Shown here in pieces: positions 8,482 to 20,541 of a stretch of DNA of 64,000 nt (the stretch's first letter is position 1; every line of letters begins with the position of its first letter). Made by a program: the position numbers and the translations under genes. The stretch spans positions 434,001-498,000 of the forward strand of contig NZ_VTTL01000001.1 in the NCBI RefSeq assembly GCF_008364685.1, written 5' to 3'. Source of the stretch: Xanthobacter oligotrophicus (GTDB lineage Bacteria; Pseudomonadota; Alphaproteobacteria; Rhizobiales; Xanthobacteraceae). The notes under the pieces were generated by a model. The model saw nothing but the letters and a program-made list of their open reading frames with translations. It did not search any database and was not told the DNA's origin.

Positions 8482-8628
8482 ACGCGGACGGGCGCGCCGA
8501 AAATCAGGAGGCCGGCGGAGGTGGTCCGCTCCGGCCAGGGGCGGGCAATCAGGATCGATCCCAATGAAGCGGCCCGCGGGCCGCAATGCAAGGGGCCGCA
8601 CGATGTCTGCGCGGCTCAATCCTGCTTC

Positions 8629-9396
8629 TCAATCCGACTTGCCGAGGGAGACGTCGCCCGCCGTGATGATCTCGGCGATGCCGTCCTTGCGGCGCAGCAT
8701 CATGGCGCCGCGGGTGTCTATGTTCTCGAAACGGCCCACCACCTCGCGCTCGCCGATCTTGACGCTTACCTGGTCGCCCATGCCGAGCGCATAGCGCATC
8801 CAATCGGTGCGGATGGCGGGAAAGCCCGCGCCCGCGTTCCACTGGTTGAGCCGCACCGCCATGGCGAGGTCAAGCGCCTCCAGCAACCGGTCCGGCGCCG
8901 TGGGTGCGCCGGATTCCTCGAGGCTGGTGGCCCGGTAGGGCAGATCGTCGGGATGGTGCAGGCAGTTGACGCCGAAGCCGATCACCGCCGCCGGCCGGCC
9001 CGAAGGATCGGAGCCGCCTTCCACCAGGATGCCGGCAACCTTGCCACCGTCCAGCAGCAGGTCGTTGGGCCACTTGAGCTTCAGCGCGTCCGGCCGGATC
9101 TGCGGCGCGGCCGCGAGCACGGCGTCGCGAAGGGCAAGGCCCGCCACGAAGCACAGCTGCGCCAGGTTGGCCACCGGTGCCGGGTTCGGCAGCACGAGGC
9201 TGGCGAACAGATTGCCGAGCTCGGAGGTCCAAGGTCGGCCCCGCCGGCCGCGGCCGGCGGTCTGGATGTCCGCCACCAGCCAGACCGGGAACGTCTCGCT
9301 GCGGGCAAGGCGTGCCATCCCCTCGGCGTTGGTGGAGCCGATCTGGGTGAAGCGGACGATGGGAACCGTGGAACCCTGGAATTCGTAATGAGCCAT
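8629..9396 (-). CDS. birA: Biotin--[acetyl-CoA-carboxylase] ligase
   Basis: The 255-residue protein has the biotin-ligase signatures: QTAGRGRRGRPW (ATP/biotin-binding loop, near residue 46), KLKWPNDLLLDGGKVAGILVE-type core and the C-terminal SH3-like part with GDVSLG. There is no N-terminal helix-turn-helix, so it is a monofunctional ligase rather than a repressor. It attaches biotin to carboxylase BCCP subunits. The gene starts 3 bases after the nuoN stop codon, so it is very probably cotranscribed with the complex I genes. This nuoN-birA order is common in Alphaproteobacteria. Confidence 0.92.
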   Translation of the reverse strand: MAHYEFQGSTVPIVRFTQIGSTNAEGMARLARSETFPVWLVADIQTAGRGRRGRPWTSELGNLFASLVLPNPAPVANLAQLCFVAGLALRDAVLAAAPQIRPDALKLKWPNDLLLDGGKVAGILVEGGSDPSGRPAAVIGFGVNCLHHPDDLPYRATSLEESGAPTAPDRLLEALDLAMAVRLNQWNAGAGFPAIRTDWMRYALGMGDQVSVKIGEREVVGRFENIDTRGAMMLRRKDGIAEIITAGDVSLGKSD

Positions 9397-9399
9397 CGA

Positions 9400-10830
9400 T
9401 CAGAAGAGCGAACGGGCAGCGGCACCCGCCGCCTCAATAAGAGGAGCGGGATAGACGAAATAGAAGATGGTGAAAAGCCCGCTCACTGCCAGCACCGCCT
9501 TCAGCTCCGTCGGCATGGGGTCGAAGGCCTCGACCGGCTCGTCGAAATACATGATCTTGACCACGCGCAGGTAATAGAAGGCGCCCACCACCGAGGCAAG
9601 CACGCCCACCACCGCGAGGCCGTAGAGCCCGGCCTGGATCGCCGCCACGAACACATAGTATTTGGCGAGGAAGCCGGCCAGCGGCGGGATGCCGGCCAGC
9701 GAGAACATGAGCGCGCCCAGCGCCAGCGCCATCAGCGGGTTGCGACGGGCGAGGCCGGACAAATCCTCGATGGTCTCCACCGCCTGGCCCTTGCGGCGCA
9801 TGGTGAGCACGCAGGCGAAGGTGCCCAGCGTCATCACCACATAGATGGTCATGTACAGCAGCACGCCGCGCACGCCCTCGGCCGTGCCGGCGGCCAGACC
9901 CACCAGCGCGAAGCCCATGTGGCCGATGGAGGAATAGGCCAGCAGGCGCTTGATGTTGCGCTGGCCGATGGCGGCGAAGGCGCCGAGCACCATGGAGGCG
10001 AGCGAGACGAAGGCGACGATCTGCTGCCACTGGTGGGTCACGTGCGGGAACGCCTCGATGACGACGCGCACGAAGATGGCCATGGCCGCCACCTTGGGCG
10101 CGGAGGCGAAGAAGGCCGTGACCGGGGTCGGCGCGCCCTCGTAAACGTCCGGCGTCCACATGTGGAACGGCACCGCCGACACCTTGAAGCACAGGCCCGC
10201 CAGCAGGAACACGATGCCGAAGATGAGCCCGGGGCTGGGCTCCTTGGCCACGGCGGCGATCTGCAGGAAGTTCACCGAGCCGGTGAAGCCATAGATGAAC
10301 GAGGCGCCGTAGAGCAGCATGCCCGAGGACAGGGCGCCGAGAACAAAATACTTCAGGCCGGCCTCGGTGGAGCGGATGGAATCGCGGTTGATGGAGGCCA
10401 CCACATAAAGCGACAGGCTCATCAGCTCGAGGCCGAGATAGAGCGCGATCAGGTCACCCGCCGACACCAGCATGCACATGCCAAGCGTCGCGATGACGAT
10501 GAGCACGGCATATTCGAACTTCGCCTGCTTCTCCCGCGCCTGCCAGTCCACCGCCATGATCAGCGAGACCACGGCGCCGAGCACGGCCAGGAGCTTCATG
10601 AAGCGGCTGTAGGCATCCACCACGAGGGAGCCGTTGAAGGCGATGACCTCGGCCGCGGGCTGAAGCAGTATCAGCACGCCGACCGCCGCAAGCACGGCGA
10701 TGGCAAGGCCGGTGACGAGGTTCGCCGAGCCCTCGCCGCGGAACGCGCCGATCAAGATCAGCACGATCGCCGAGACGGCGAGCACCAGTTCGGGCAGGAC
10801 CGCGCCGATGGGAGGCAGGAGCTGCGTCAT
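9400..10830 (-). CDS. nuoN: NADH-quinone oxidoreductase subunit N
   Basis: This 476-residue membrane subunit has about 14 hydrophobic helices and belongs to the antiporter-like group. The central motif has a Lys in the [19 protein letters not shown] region, the family hallmark, and [16 protein letters not shown] follows. It forms one proton-pumping channel of the complex I membrane arm. The start [15 protein letters not shown] at 10830 was chosen by family length; a longer frame upstream would run into nuoM. It is the last nuo gene, and birA follows at once. Confidence 0.95.
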   Translation of the reverse strand: MTQLLPPIGAVLPELVLAVSAIVLILIGAFRGEGSANLVTGLAIAVLAAVGVLILLQPAAEVIAFNGSLVVDAYSRFMKLLAVLGAVVSLIMAVDWQAREKQAKFEYAVLIVIATLGMCMLVSAGDLIALYLGLELMSLSLYVVASINRDSIRSTEAGLKYFVLGALSSGMLLYGASFIYGFTGSVNFLQIAAVAKEPSPGLIFGIVFLLAGLCFKVSAVPFHMWTPDVYEGAPTPVTAFFASAPKVAAMAIFVRVVIEAFPHVTHQWQQIVAFVSLASMVLGAFAAIGQRNIKRLLAYSSIGHMGFALVGLAAGTAEGVRGVLLYMTIYVVMTLGTFACVLTMRRKGQAVETIEDLSGLARRNPLMALALGALMFSLAGIPPLAGFLAKYYVFVAAIQAGLYGLAVVGVLASVVGAFYYLRVVKIMYFDEPVEAFDPMPTELKAVLAVSGLFTIFYFVYPAPLIEAAGAAARSLF

Positions 10831-10847
10831 TGAGGCGACCTCGAGAT

Positions 10848-12359
10848 CTAAAAGCTCAGCAGCAGTGCGGTCTTCACCGCACCCGCCACAGAATCGGTAC
10901 GCGCGACGACCGCGTTCACCGCATGGGATGTCATGTTGAGGATAGGCGCGGGCCAGATGCCGAAGAGAATGGTGAGGACCACCAGAGGCACCATGATCAC
11001 GATCTCCCGGGGGGAGAGGTCCATCATGGTCTTCAGCTTCTCCTTCTCGAGCGGCCCGAAGATGACGCGCAGGTAGAGCCACAGAGCATAGCCCGCCGAG
11101 AGGATCACGCCGGTCGCCGCGAAGAAGGCGATCCAGGTGTTGCGCTCGAAAGCGGCGAGCATGGTCAGGAACTCCCCGACAAAGCCCGAGGTGCCCGGCA
11201 GGCCCACGTTCGCCATGGTGAAGATCATCAGCACCGTGGCGTAGAGCGGCATGCGGTGCACGAGGCCGCCGTAGGCCGCGATCTCGCGGGTGTGCAGGCG
11301 GTCATAGATGACGCCCACGCACAGGAACAGCGCGCCGGAGACAAAACCGTGGGAGATCATGAGGAACATGGCCCCCTGCAGGCCCTGCTCGTTCATGGCG
11401 AAGATGCCCATAGTCACAAAGCCCATGTGGGCGATGGACGAATAAGCGATCAGCTTCTTGATGTCCTCCTGAACGAGGGCCACCAGCGACGTGTAGATGA
11501 TGGCCACCACCGAGAGGGTGAACACCAGCGGCGCGAAATAGTGGCTCGCTTCCGGGAACATGGGCAGCGAGTAGCGCAGGAAGCCGTAGCCGCCCATCTT
11601 CAGCAGCACGCCGGCCAGGATGACGGAGCCGGCGGTGGGCGCCTCCACGTGGGCGTCGGGCAGCCAGGTGTGCACCGGCCACATGGGCATCTTCACCGCG
11701 AAGGAGGCGAAGAAGGCCAGCCACAGCCAGGTCTGCATCCCGGACGGGAAGCCGTGGGTCAGCAGTGTCGGTACGTCCGTGGTGCCGGACTGCCAGTACA
11801 TGGCCATGATGGCGAGCATCATCAGCACGGAGCCGGCCAGCGTGTAGAGGAAGAACTTGAAGGCCGCGTAGATGCGCCGCTGACCGCCCCAGATTCCGAT
11901 GATGAGGAACATCGGGATGAGGCCGCCCTCGAAGAAGAAGTAGAAGAGGACGAGATCCAGCGCGCAGAAGGTGCCGATCATCAGCGTTTCGAGCACCAGG
12001 AACGCGATCATGTATTCCTTCACGCGCTTATGCACGCTCTCCCAGGAGGCGAGGATGCAGAAGGGCATGAGGAAGGTGGTGAGAATGACGAAGGGCAGCG
12101 AGATGCCGTCCACGCCCATGTGGTAGGCGGCAAGCTCGCCCAGCCACGCCTTCTTCTCCACGAACTGGAAGCCCGGCGCGGCGGCGTCGAAGCCCGGCAG
12201 CAGCAGCAGCGACACCACGAAGGTGACAAGCGTCGTCCACAGCGCCACCCAGCGGGCGTTGCGCGCGGTGACCTCGTCGTCGCCCCGCACCACCAGGATG
12301 AAGAGCGCGCCGACGATCGGCAGGAAGGTTACGACGGAGAGGATGGGCCAGTCGGTCAT
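10848..12359 (-). CDS. nuoM: NADH-quinone oxidoreductase subunit M
   Basis: The 503-residue antiporter-like subunit starts [20 protein letters not shown]. It contains [21 protein letters not shown], the conserved Lys/Trp/His loop of the proton channel, and [20 protein letters not shown]. About 14 helices are predicted from hydrophobicity, and the size is usual for the family. It pumps protons in the distal membrane arm of complex I. The gap to nuoL is 2 bases. Confidence 0.95.
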   Translation of the reverse strand: MTDWPILSVVTFLPIVGALFILVVRGDDEVTARNARWVALWTTLVTFVVSLLLLPGFDAAAPGFQFVEKKAWLGELAAYHMGVDGISLPFVILTTFLMPFCILASWESVHKRVKEYMIAFLVLETLMIGTFCALDLVLFYFFFEGGLIPMFLIIGIWGGQRRIYAAFKFFLYTLAGSVLMMLAIMAMYWQSGTTDVPTLLTHGFPSGMQTWLWLAFFASFAVKMPMWPVHTWLPDAHVEAPTAGSVILAGVLLKMGGYGFLRYSLPMFPEASHYFAPLVFTLSVVAIIYTSLVALVQEDIKKLIAYSSIAHMGFVTMGIFAMNEQGLQGAMFLMISHGFVSGALFLCVGVIYDRLHTREIAAYGGLVHRMPLYATVLMIFTMANVGLPGTSGFVGEFLTMLAAFERNTWIAFFAATGVILSAGYALWLYLRVIFGPLEKEKLKTMMDLSPREIVIMVPLVVLTILFGIWPAPILNMTSHAVNAVVARTDSVAGAVKTALLLSF

Positions 12360-12361
12360 CG

Positions 12362-14287
12362 TCACACTCCGGCGAACATGAACCAGGTGATGAAAGCCGC
12401 GACGCCGATGAGCATCACGAAGGCGTAGTGGTAGAGGTAGCCGGTCTGGAGCCGCACCACCCCGCGCGTGACGTCGAGCACCCGCGCCGACACGCCGTTG
12501 GGGCCGAAGCCGTCGATGATGGTGCCGTCGCCGCGCTTCCACAGCAGCCGGCCGATCCACAGGGCCGGCTTCACGAAGATGCGGTCGTAGAGCTCGTCGA
12601 AGTACCACTTGTTGAGCAGGAACTGGTAGAGCGCATCCTGCGACTTGGCGAGCGCCACCGGGACCGTGCGGTCGACCACGTAGAACCAGTAGGCGATCAC
12701 GAAGCCGAGCACCATCATGAGGGTCGGCAGGTACTTCGCCCACAGCGGGATGTCGTGGATCGCGTGGAGGATGTGGTTTTCCGCGCCCATGAAGATGGAG
12801 TCGCGGAAGAAGTGGTGCACGCCCTCGCCCACGAACACGTTGTACAGCGCAAAGCCCGCGATCACCGAGCCCACCGCCAGCACGCCCAGCGGAATGGTCA
12901 TCACCCGCGGCGACTCATGCGCCGCCTCATAGTGATGGTGATCGTGCGGGTGGCCGTGGAAGGTGAGGAAAATCAGCCGCCAGGAATAGAACGAGGTCAG
13001 CGCCGCCGCCGCCACCGTCATCACCCAGCCGTAGAGGGCGAAATAATTGTGCGAGGCCCAGGCCGATTCGATGATGGCGTCCTTCGAGTAATAACCCGCG
13101 AGGAAGGGGAAGCCGGTGATGGCCAGGGTCCCGATCAGCATCATGCCGTAGGTGAAGGGGATCTTCTTGTAGAGCCCGCCCATGTTCCGCATGTCCTGCT
13201 CATGGTGCATCGCATTGATGACCGAGCCGGCGCAGAGGAACAGGAGGGCCTTGAAACAGGCGTGCGTCACCAGGTGGAACACGCCGATGGAATAGGCCCC
13301 CGCCCCCATGGCCACGAACATGTAGCCGAGCTGGGAACAGGTGGAATAGGCGATCACCTTCTTGATGTCGTTCTGCACCAGAGCCACCGTGGCCGCGAAC
13401 ATGGCGGTGGTGGCGCCGATCAGCATCACCACGTTGAGCGCGGTCTGCGACAGCTCGAAGATGGGCGACATGCGCGCCACCATGAACACGCCGGCGGTCA
13501 CCATGGTGGCGGCGTGGATGAGGGCGGACACCGGGGTTGGCCCCTCCATGGCGTCCGGCAGCCAGGTGTGCAGCAGGAACTGCGCCGACTTGCCCATGGC
13601 GCCGACAAACAGCAGCAGGGCGATGACCGTGGGCGCATCCCAGTGGTGGCCGAGGAAGGGAATGGTCTTGCCGGCCAGCGAGGGGGCCGCCGCGAACACC
13701 TGCTCGAAGGCGATGGAGCCCGTCATCACGAAGATGGCGAAGATGCCCAGCATGAAGCCGAAATCACCCACGCGGTTGACCACAAAGGCCTTCATGGCCG
13801 CCGCATTGGCCGAGGGCTTCTCGTACCAGAAGCCGATGAGCAGGTAGGAGGCGAGGCCCACGCCCTCCCAGCCGAAGAACAGCTGGAGCAGGTTGTCCGC
13901 CGTCACCAGCATCAGCATGGCGAAGGTGAAGAGGGACAGATAGGCGAAGAAGCGCGGCCGGCTCGGGTCCTCGTGCATGTAGCCGATGGAATACAGGTGC
14001 ACGAGGGAGGACACGGTGGTGACCACGATCAGCATGATCACGGTCATGGTGTCGACCCGGAACGCCCAGTCGACCTTGAGGTCGCCCACATGGATCCACT
14101 GCATCACCTGGACGCGCGTGTCGTGGTCGCCGAAGCCGACGCTGAAGAAGGCAATCCAGGCCAGGAAGCAGGCGATGAAGAGCAGGGAGGTGGTCACCAC
14201 CTCGCTCGCCCGCGCGCCCATGGTGCGGCCGAACAGGCCGGCGATGAGGAAGCCGAGGAGGGGGAAGAAGACGATCGCCTGATACAT
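12362..14287 (-). CDS. nuoL: NADH-quinone oxidoreductase subunit L
   Basis: This is the largest membrane subunit, at 641 residues, with about 16 helices and a long C-terminal lateral helix region. The conserved blocks [40 protein letters not shown] and [15 protein letters not shown] are all present. Its C-terminal amphipathic helix braces NuoM and NuoN. The ATG at 14287 lies 4 bases after the nuoK stop codon on the same strand. Confidence 0.96.
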   Translation of the reverse strand: MYQAIVFFPLLGFLIAGLFGRTMGARASEVVTTSLLFIACFLAWIAFFSVGFGDHDTRVQVMQWIHVGDLKVDWAFRVDTMTVIMLIVVTTVSSLVHLYSIGYMHEDPSRPRFFAYLSLFTFAMLMLVTADNLLQLFFGWEGVGLASYLLIGFWYEKPSANAAAMKAFVVNRVGDFGFMLGIFAIFVMTGSIAFEQVFAAAPSLAGKTIPFLGHHWDAPTVIALLLFVGAMGKSAQFLLHTWLPDAMEGPTPVSALIHAATMVTAGVFMVARMSPIFELSQTALNVVMLIGATTAMFAATVALVQNDIKKVIAYSTCSQLGYMFVAMGAGAYSIGVFHLVTHACFKALLFLCAGSVINAMHHEQDMRNMGGLYKKIPFTYGMMLIGTLAITGFPFLAGYYSKDAIIESAWASHNYFALYGWVMTVAAAALTSFYSWRLIFLTFHGHPHDHHHYEAAHESPRVMTIPLGVLAVGSVIAGFALYNVFVGEGVHHFFRDSIFMGAENHILHAIHDIPLWAKYLPTLMMVLGFVIAYWFYVVDRTVPVALAKSQDALYQFLLNKWYFDELYDRIFVKPALWIGRLLWKRGDGTIIDGFGPNGVSARVLDVTRGVVRLQTGYLYHYAFVMLIGVAAFITWFMFAGV

Positions 14288-14291
14288 GGCC

Positions 14292-14600
14292 TCAGCCCTT
14301 CATGGCGTTGATGTCCTCGACGGCGATCGAACCGCGGTTGCGGTAGAACACCACGAGGATGGCGAGGCCGATGGCCGCCTCGGCCGCCGCGACGGTGAGG
14401 ACGAACAGCGCGAACACCTGGCCGGTCAGGTTCCCGAGAAAGGCCGAGAACGACACCAGGTTGATGTTCACGGCGAGCAGGATCAGCTCCACCGACATGA
14501 GGATGACGATCACGTTCTTCCGGTTGAGGAAGATGCCGAGCGTTCCCAGCGTGAACAGGATCGCCGCGACGGTGAGATAGTGGGAGAGACCGATGACCAT
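14292..14600 (-). CDS. nuoK: NADH-quinone oxidoreductase subunit K
   Basis: The product is a 102-residue, three-helix subunit starting [19 protein letters not shown]. The family's key acidic residue is in the second helix ([14 protein letters not shown]) and the next helix carries [12 protein letters not shown] chose the ATG at 14600 because the conserved family N-terminus starts there; two in-frame ATG/GTG-type starts upstream (to 14615) would overlap nuoJ. The subunit contributes the E-channel of proton transfer between the quinone site and the antiporter-like subunits. Confidence 0.94.
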   Translation of the reverse strand: MVIGLSHYLTVAAILFTLGTLGIFLNRKNVIVILMSVELILLAVNINLVSFSAFLGNLTGQVFALFVLTVAAAEAAIGLAILVVFYRNRGSIAVEDINAMKG

Positions 14601-14611
14601 GCCCATCCCCC

Positions 14612-15226
14612 TCAAAGGCCTTGGCCGGGGCGCACCTTGACCACGTCCATGGCGGTCTTGGCAGTGCGCGCGACCTGCGCCGAAACGTTCTGGCGCTTCA
14701 CGTTCACCTTGTGGCGGAGGGTGAGCACGATGGCGCCGATCATGGCGACGAGAAGCACCAAGCCCGCCGCCTGGAAGAAATAGATGTAGTCGGTGTAGAG
14801 CACGCGCCCGATGGCTTGGACGTTGCCCACGTCACCGGCGGAGGGCGGCGCCGACTTCACCGCGGAAGTGACTCCTGGCCCCATCACCCAGGCCCCGGCG
14901 ATCAGCACCAGCTCGGCGAGGAAGATGAGCCCGATCACGAGGCCCACCGGCAGGTATTGCAGGAAGCCCTGGCGCAGTTCCACGAAGTCCACGTCGAGCA
15001 TCATCACGACGAAGAGGAAGAGCACCGCCACCGCGCCCACATAGACCACCACCAGGATCAGGGCGAGGAACTCCGCCCCGATCAGGATGAAGAGTCCCGC
15101 CGCATTCACGAAGGCGAGGATGAGGAACAGGACGGACTGCACCGGGTTGCGGGAGGAGATCACCATGAAGGCGGACGCCACCAGCACGAAGGCGAAGAGA
15201 TAGAAAAACGCTGCCGCGACGTTCAT
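14612..15226 (-). CDS. nuoJ: NADH-quinone oxidoreductase subunit J
   Basis: The 204-residue protein has five hydrophobic helices and the conserved third-helix segment [22 protein letters not shown] charged C-terminal tail with [12 protein letters not shown] follows. The ATG at 15226 gives the usual family length. Unlike the other nuo junctions, the gap to upstream nuoI is large (204 bases) and contains a small hairpin. Confidence 0.94.
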   Translation of the reverse strand: MNVAAAFFYLFAFVLVASAFMVISSRNPVQSVLFLILAFVNAAGLFILIGAEFLALILVVVYVGAVAVLFLFVVMMLDVDFVELRQGFLQYLPVGLVIGLIFLAELVLIAGAWVMGPGVTSAVKSAPPSAGDVGNVQAIGRVLYTDYIYFFQAAGLVLLVAMIGAIVLTLRHKVNVKRQNVSAQVARTAKTAMDVVKVRPGQGL

Positions 15227-15370
15227 GCGCGAAGCCCCCCTCCCCGCGGCGCGCCCGCGCCGGTCATGTCCGGCCCCTTATGGCGGCCGGCCTGTCGATT
15301 GCCTTGACGCATCCCAAAAGTCCACTGTCGTGTCGTCGCGCAGGACGCGTGACGCTCGGCTGTCCCCCAC

Positions 15371-15389
15371 TGCCGGCCGAAAGCCGGCA
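15371..15389. other. Hairpin in the nuoI-nuoJ gap
   Basis: TGCCGGC (15371-15377) pairs with GCCGGCA (15383-15389) around CGAAA. It lies in the only large gap inside the nuo operon (15227-15430). It may affect processing or partial termination; no T-run is visible. Confidence 0.4.
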
Positions 15390-15430
15390 ACTTCTGTCCC
15401 TCACCTTCCAGCCTCCGGCCGGAAGCGCGC

Positions 15431-15919
15431 TCAGCGATACGGCGCATCCATGGCGATGGACCGCGCGATCTCGCGCTCCCACCGGTCGCCGTTCGCGAGC
15501 AGCTTTTCCTTGTCGTAATAGAGCTCTTCGCGGGTCTCGGCGGCGAACTCGAAGTTCGGCCCCTCGACGATGGCATCCACCGGGCACGCCTCCTGGCAGA
15601 AGCCGCAATAGATGCACTTCACCATGTCGATGTCGTAACGGGTGGTGCGGCGCGTGCCGTCATTGCGGCGCGGGCCGGCCTCGATGGTGATGGCCTGCGC
15701 CGGGCAGATGGCCTCGCACAGCTTGCAGGCGATGCAGCGCTCTTCCCCGTTGGGATAGCGGCGAAGCGCATGCTCGCCGCGAAAGCGCGGAGACAGCGGC
15801 CCCTTCTCGAAGGGATAGTTCAGCGTCGCCTTGGGCTTGAAGAAATAGCGCATGGCGAGGAAGAAGCCGGAGACGAGCTCCGTCAGGAAGAGACCGCGCG
15901 CGGCCTGATCGAGCTTCAT
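15431..15919 (-). CDS. nuoI: NADH-quinone oxidoreductase subunit I (8Fe-8S ferredoxin-type)
   Basis: The 162-residue peripheral-arm subunit contains two 4Fe-4S binding motifs, [12 protein letters not shown] and [12 protein letters not shown]. These carry clusters N6a and N6b on the electron path to the quinone. The start [18 protein letters not shown] at 15919 gives the family's usual N-terminus, including an amphipathic helix that contacts the membrane arm. Longer frames upstream run across the nuoH junction and lack family resemblance. Confidence 0.95.
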   Translation of the reverse strand: MKLDQAARGLFLTELVSGFFLAMRYFFKPKATLNYPFEKGPLSPRFRGEHALRRYPNGEERCIACKLCEAICPAQAITIEAGPRRNDGTRRTTRYDIDMVKCIYCGFCQEACPVDAIVEGPNFEFAAETREELYYDKEKLLANGDRWEREIARSIAMDAPYR

Positions 15920-15962
15920 GAACGCTCTCCCGAAGGGCAGTGCGGAAGAAGGGCGGGCGCGG

Positions 15963-16982
15963 TCATCGCGGCGCCGTCCCGGTGAAGTGCAGGACGCTCG
16001 CGACCACCACCACGGCAACGAGCGAGATCGGCAGGAACACCTTCCAGCCGAGTCGCATGAGCTGGTCGTAGCGATAGCGCGGCACCATGGCCTTCGCCAT
16101 GGCGAAGAAGAAGAACATGAAGCACAGCTTCAGGACGAACCACACCAGGCCCGGCACCCAGGTGAAGGGCGGGAACGGCAGGGGCGAGAGCCAGCCGCCG
16201 AGGAACAGGATGGTCGCCATGGCGCACATGGTCAGGATGGCCACGTACTCGCCGAGCATAAACAGCAGGTATGGCGTCGAGCCGTATTCGGTCATGAAGC
16301 CGGCCACCAGCTCCGACTCCGCTTCCACGAGGTCGAAGGGCGGGCGGTTGGTCTCGGCGAGGGCCGAGATGAAGAAGATCACGAACATGGGCAGAAGCGG
16401 CAGGAAATACCAGTTCAGGAAGCCGAACCGGCCGTTCTGCGCCTCGACGATGGCCGAGAGGTTGAGCGAGCCCGCGCACATCAGCACCGTGATGATCACG
16501 AAGCCGATGGACACCTCGTAGGACACCATCTGCGCGGCGGAGCGCAGCGCCGCCAGGAAGGGGTATTTCGAGTTGGACGCCCAGCCACCCATGATGATGC
16601 CGTACACGCCCAGCGACGAGATGGCGAAGATGTAGAGCACGCCCACGTTCAGGTCGGCGATCACCCAGCCCTTGGCCAGCGGCACCACGGCCCAGGCGGC
16701 GAGCGCCAGCACGCAGGTCACCAGCGGGGCGAGCAGGAAGATCGCCTTGTTGGCGCCGGCCGGGATGGTCGGCTCCTTCAGCACGAACTTCAGAAGGTCG
16801 GCGAACGACTGGAACAGGCCGAACGGGCCCACCACGTTCGGCCCACGCCGCAGTTGCACCGCCGCCCAGATCTTGCGGTCGGCAAGCAGGATGAAGGCGA
16901 TGAAAACCAGGAGCGCCACGAGCAGAGCAAGGCTCTGCCCGAGGATGATCAGCACCTGGATAAGGGTATCCTGCCAGTTCAT
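15963..16982 (-). CDS. nuoH: NADH-quinone oxidoreductase subunit H
   Basis: The 339-residue membrane subunit has eight helices. Family blocks present are [38 protein letters not shown] and GFMTEYGS. NuoH forms most of the quinone-binding chamber at the joint of the two complex I arms; the acidic residues in the EAESELV loop belong to that site. The ATG at 16982 fits the family start. Spacing to nuoG is 55 bases and to nuoI 43. Confidence 0.96.
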   Translation of the reverse strand: MNWQDTLIQVLIILGQSLALLVALLVFIAFILLADRKIWAAVQLRRGPNVVGPFGLFQSFADLLKFVLKEPTIPAGANKAIFLLAPLVTCVLALAAWAVVPLAKGWVIADLNVGVLYIFAISSLGVYGIIMGGWASNSKYPFLAALRSAAQMVSYEVSIGFVIITVLMCAGSLNLSAIVEAQNGRFGFLNWYFLPLLPMFVIFFISALAETNRPPFDLVEAESELVAGFMTEYGSTPYLLFMLGEYVAILTMCAMATILFLGGWLSPLPFPPFTWVPGLVWFVLKLCFMFFFFAMAKAMVPRYRYDQLMRLGWKVFLPISLVAVVVVASVLHFTGTAPR

Positions 16983-17037
16983 GTCCTCGATCCCGTGCCG
17001 CTTGCAGCTGTCCCGTTCACGTGCGCCGCCATCCCCG

Positions 17038-19116
17038 TCACTCCGCCGCCTGCGCCGTCGCCGCGAGGCGCAGGGCAGAGCATTCGGCCATCACCGCGGA
17101 GGCGCGGGCGATGGGGTTGGTGAGGAAGAAATCGTCGATTGGCAGCACGAAGGCCGCCTTGTCCACAGTGCCACCAGCCTGCGCCAGCGTCGCCACGGCC
17201 GCCGGATCCGCCGCCGCCACTTCGTCGATGTGGCCAAGGTGGGGATAGGCCGCGACCAGTTGAGCGCGCAGCGCGAGCACGTTGTCGAACGGCAGCGTCT
17301 GGCCCAGCACTTCCGACAGTGCGCGCAGGATGGCCCAGTCCTCCCGGGCCTCGCCAGGCGGGAAGGCAGCGCGGTTGGCGAACTGCACCCGGCCTTCGGT
17401 GTTCACATAGAGGCCGGACTTTTCCGGATACGCCGCGCCGGGAAGGATCACGTCAGCCCGGTGGGCGCCGGTGTCGCCATGGGTGCCGAGATAGACCACG
17501 AAGGCGCCGGGGGCGACCTCCACCTCGTCGGCGCCCAGGAGGAACGCGACATCGAGGGCGCCCGGAGCGGTCATGGCCGCCACATCGAGCCCGCCCGGGC
17601 CCGGCACCGCGCCCACGTCGAGGGCGCCGACGCGGGCGGCGGCGGTGTGGAGCACCGCGAAGCCGTTCCAGCCGTCCTTGACTGCGCCGCAGGCGACCGC
17701 CACGCGAGCCGCGAGCGCCAGCACCGCGGCACCGTCCGGCCGCGCCAGAGCGCCCTGCCCGACGATGACCAGCGGACGCTCGGCCTTGCGCAGCACGTCG
17801 CCGAAGGCGCCGGTGCCGGCGAGATCGGAGAGGCTATCCGGGCCGGCGCCGAGATATTCATAGGGATAGGTGAGATCCACCTTGGTGCCGATCAGGCCCA
17901 GCTTGAGCCCGCCCTGCCGCCAGCGCTTGCGGAGGCGAGCATTGAGGACCGAGGCCTCGTGGCGCGGATCCGTGCCCACGAGGAGGATGGCGTCCGCCTC
18001 GTCGATGCCGGCGATGGTGGGGTTGAACACATAGGTCGCGCGGCCCAGCGCCGGATCGAGCGCCGCGCCGTCCTGGCGGCAGTCGATGTTGGCGGAGCCC
18101 AGCTTGCCGATCAGTGTCTTGAGGGCGAACACCTCCTCCACGCTGGCGAGGTCGCCGACGACAGCGCCCACCTTCGCGGCCGGAGCGGCCTTCACCTTGG
18201 TTGCGATGGCCGCGAAGGCTTCGCTCCAGGACGCGGCGACCAGCCGGCCGTCCTTGCGCACATAGGGCCGGTCGAGGCGCTGGACCTTCAGCCCGTCCCA
18301 CACATAGCGGGACTTGTCGGAGATCCACTCCTCGTTCACGACGTCGTTGTTGCGCGGCAGGATGCGCATCACTTCACGGCCGCGGGTGTCGATGCGGATA
18401 TTGGAGCCGACCGCGTCCATCACGTCGACGGACTCGGTCTTGATCAGCTCCCACGGCCGGGCATGGAACTGGTAGGGCTTGTGGGTCAGCGCGCCCACCG
18501 GGCACAGGTCCGCCACGTTGCCCTGCATCTCCGAGCGCATGGCGTGCTCGAGATAGGTGGTGATCTCCATGTCCTCACCGCGGCCGATGGCGCCGAGGTC
18601 GGGCACGCCGGCGACTTCCGTGGAGAAGCGCACGCAGCGGGTGCACTGGATGCACCGGTTCATGGAGGTGCGGACCAGCGGGCCGATATATTTGTCTTCG
18701 ACGGCGCGTTTGTTCTCGGCGAAGCGCGAGGTGTCCGCGCCATAGGCCATGGCCTGGTCCTGCAGGTCGCACTCGCCGCCCTGATCGCAGATCGGGCAAT
18801 CCAGCGGGTGGTTGATGAGCAGGAACTCCATCACCCCTTCGCGCGCCTTCTTCACCATGGGGCTCTTGGTGAGCACCACGGGCGGCTCGCCGTTGGGGCC
18901 GGGACGCAGGTCCTTCACCGCCATGGCGCAGGACGCTGTAGGCTTGGGCGGCCCGCCCTTCACTTCCACCAGGCACATGCGGCAATTGCCGGCAATGGAG
19001 AGCCGCTCATGGAAGCAGAAGCGCGGAATCTCGACGCCCGCCGCCTCGCACGCCTGGAGCAGCGTGTATTCGGCCGGGACATCGACTTCTGTGCCGTCGA
19101 CGACGATCTTCGCCAT
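17038..19116 (-). CDS. nuoG: NADH-quinone oxidoreductase subunit G
   Basis: The 692-residue peripheral subunit has an N-terminal 2Fe-2S domain ([12 protein letters not shown], then CRMC), the His-Cys motif [18 protein letters not shown] for cluster N5, and the [10 protein letters not shown] motif with its partner Cys. A molybdopterin-oxidoreductase-like domain follows, with no visible cofactor site, as usual for the family. I start at the ATG at 19116 ([14 protein letters not shown]); a GTG nine bases upstream is less likely because GAGGTGG is well spaced from the ATG. It carries electrons from NuoF/E to NuoI. Confidence 0.95.
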   Translation of the reverse strand: MAKIVVDGTEVDVPAEYTLLQACEAAGVEIPRFCFHERLSIAGNCRMCLVEVKGGPPKPTASCAMAVKDLRPGPNGEPPVVLTKSPMVKKAREGVMEFLLINHPLDCPICDQGGECDLQDQAMAYGADTSRFAENKRAVEDKYIGPLVRTSMNRCIQCTRCVRFSTEVAGVPDLGAIGRGEDMEITTYLEHAMRSEMQGNVADLCPVGALTHKPYQFHARPWELIKTESVDVMDAVGSNIRIDTRGREVMRILPRNNDVVNEEWISDKSRYVWDGLKVQRLDRPYVRKDGRLVAASWSEAFAAIATKVKAAPAAKVGAVVGDLASVEEVFALKTLIGKLGSANIDCRQDGAALDPALGRATYVFNPTIAGIDEADAILLVGTDPRHEASVLNARLRKRWRQGGLKLGLIGTKVDLTYPYEYLGAGPDSLSDLAGTGAFGDVLRKAERPLVIVGQGALARPDGAAVLALAARVAVACGAVKDGWNGFAVLHTAAARVGALDVGAVPGPGGLDVAAMTAPGALDVAFLLGADEVEVAPGAFVVYLGTHGDTGAHRADVILPGAAYPEKSGLYVNTEGRVQFANRAAFPPGEAREDWAILRALSEVLGQTLPFDNVLALRAQLVAAYPHLGHIDEVAAADPAAVATLAQAGGTVDKAAFVLPIDDFFLTNPIARASAVMAECSALRLAATAQAAE

Positions 19117-19234
19117 CACTTCCACCTCGCCTTATGCCGCGCCATGCACGGCGGGAAACCCAGCGCAGCGCGCCCAGCCTCCCGTGTCATTTCCCTTCCC
19201 GCCTGTCGCGACGCGCGCGCCACGCGGGACGTTC

Positions 19235-20536
19235 TCACTCCGCCGCCACCGGGACCGGGTCCGGATGCGGGTTGGCGGCATATTGGTCGATCCGCTCTTC
19301 GATCACATGACGATAGTGGCGGATCAGGCCCTGCACCGGCCACGCGGCGGCATCGCCCAGCGCGCAGATGGTGTGGCCCTCGATCTGGGTCGTCACTTCC
19401 AGCAGCATGTCGATCTCGCGCTTCTGGGCGCGGCCCTCGGCCATGCGGTTAACCACGCGCCACATCCAGCCCGTGCCCTCGCGGCAGGGTGTGCACTGGC
19501 CGCAGCTCTCGTGCTTGAAGAAGGCGGAGATGCGGGCGATGGCCTTGATGATGTCCGTGGACTTGTCCATCACCAGCACGCCCGCGGTGCCGAGGGACGA
19601 CTTCACCGCGCGGGTGCCGTCGAAATCCATGATCAGGTCGGCGCACTGGTCCGCCGGGATCACTGGGCAGGACGCGCCGCCGGGGATGATGCCGAGCAGA
19701 TTGTCCCAGCCGCCGCGCACGCCGCCGCCATGCTTGTCCACCAGCTCCCGGAACGGGATGCTCATGGCCTCTTCCACCACGCAGGGCGTGTTCACGTGGC
19801 CAGCCAGGCTGAACAGCTTGGTACCCACGTTGTTCGGCCGGCCGATGGAGGAGAACCACGCCGCCCCGCGCCGCAGGATGGTGGGAGCCACCGCAATGCT
19901 CTCCACGTTGTTCACCGTGGTCGGGCAGCCGTAGAGGCCCATGTTCGCGGGGAACGGTGGCTTCAGGCGGGGCATGCCCTTCTTGCCCTCGAGGCTCTCC
20001 AGCAGCGCCGTCTCTTCGCCGCAGATATAGGCGCCGGCGCCGTGGTGCACGTAGAGGTCGAAGGGGTAGTCGTGAATGTTGGTCTTGCCGATGAGGCCGG
20101 CGTCATAGGCCTCATCGATGGCCGCCTGCAGGCGGTTACGCTCGAAGATGTATTCGCCGCGCACATAGATGTAGGCGGCGTGCGCGCCCATGGCGAAGGA
20201 GGCGATCAGGCAGCCCTCGATCAGCGTGTGCGGATCGTTGCGCATGATCTCCCGGTCCTTGCAGGTGCCGGGCTCGGATTCGTCGGCGTTCACCACCAGA
20301 TAGTGGGGGCGCCCGTCGGACTGCTTGGGCATGAAGGACCACTTCATGCCGGTGGAGAAGCCGGCCCCGCCGCGACCACGCAGGCCGGAGGTCTTCATCT
20401 CGTTGATGATCCAGTCGCGGCCCTTCTCCAGGATGGCCTTGGTGCCGTCCCAGTTGCCACGGGCCCGCGCGCCCTTCAGGCCGAAATCCTGAAGGCCGTA
20501 GATGTTGGTGAAGATGCGGTCCTTGTCGGCGAGCAT
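19235..20536 (-). CDS. nuoF: NADH-quinone oxidoreductase subunit F (NADH-binding)
   Basis: The 433-residue subunit holds the FMN and NADH sites ([17 protein letters not shown] and [13 protein letters not shown]) and the N3 4Fe-4S cluster motif [15 protein letters not shown] near residue 345. It begins [19 protein letters not shown]; upstream codons that stay open belong to the end of nuoE read in another frame. It oxidises NADH and passes electrons to NuoE and NuoG. The 5-base gap to nuoE indicates tight coupling, while a 118-base gap precedes nuoG. Confidence 0.96.
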   Translation of the reverse strand: MLADKDRIFTNIYGLQDFGLKGARARGNWDGTKAILEKGRDWIINEMKTSGLRGRGGAGFSTGMKWSFMPKQSDGRPHYLVVNADESEPGTCKDREIMRNDPHTLIEGCLIASFAMGAHAAYIYVRGEYIFERNRLQAAIDEAYDAGLIGKTNIHDYPFDLYVHHGAGAYICGEETALLESLEGKKGMPRLKPPFPANMGLYGCPTTVNNVESIAVAPTILRRGAAWFSSIGRPNNVGTKLFSLAGHVNTPCVVEEAMSIPFRELVDKHGGGVRGGWDNLLGIIPGGASCPVIPADQCADLIMDFDGTRAVKSSLGTAGVLVMDKSTDIIKAIARISAFFKHESCGQCTPCREGTGWMWRVVNRMAEGRAQKREIDMLLEVTTQIEGHTICALGDAAAWPVQGLIRHYRHVIEERIDQYAANPHPDPVPVAAE

Positions 20537-20541
20537 GGCGG

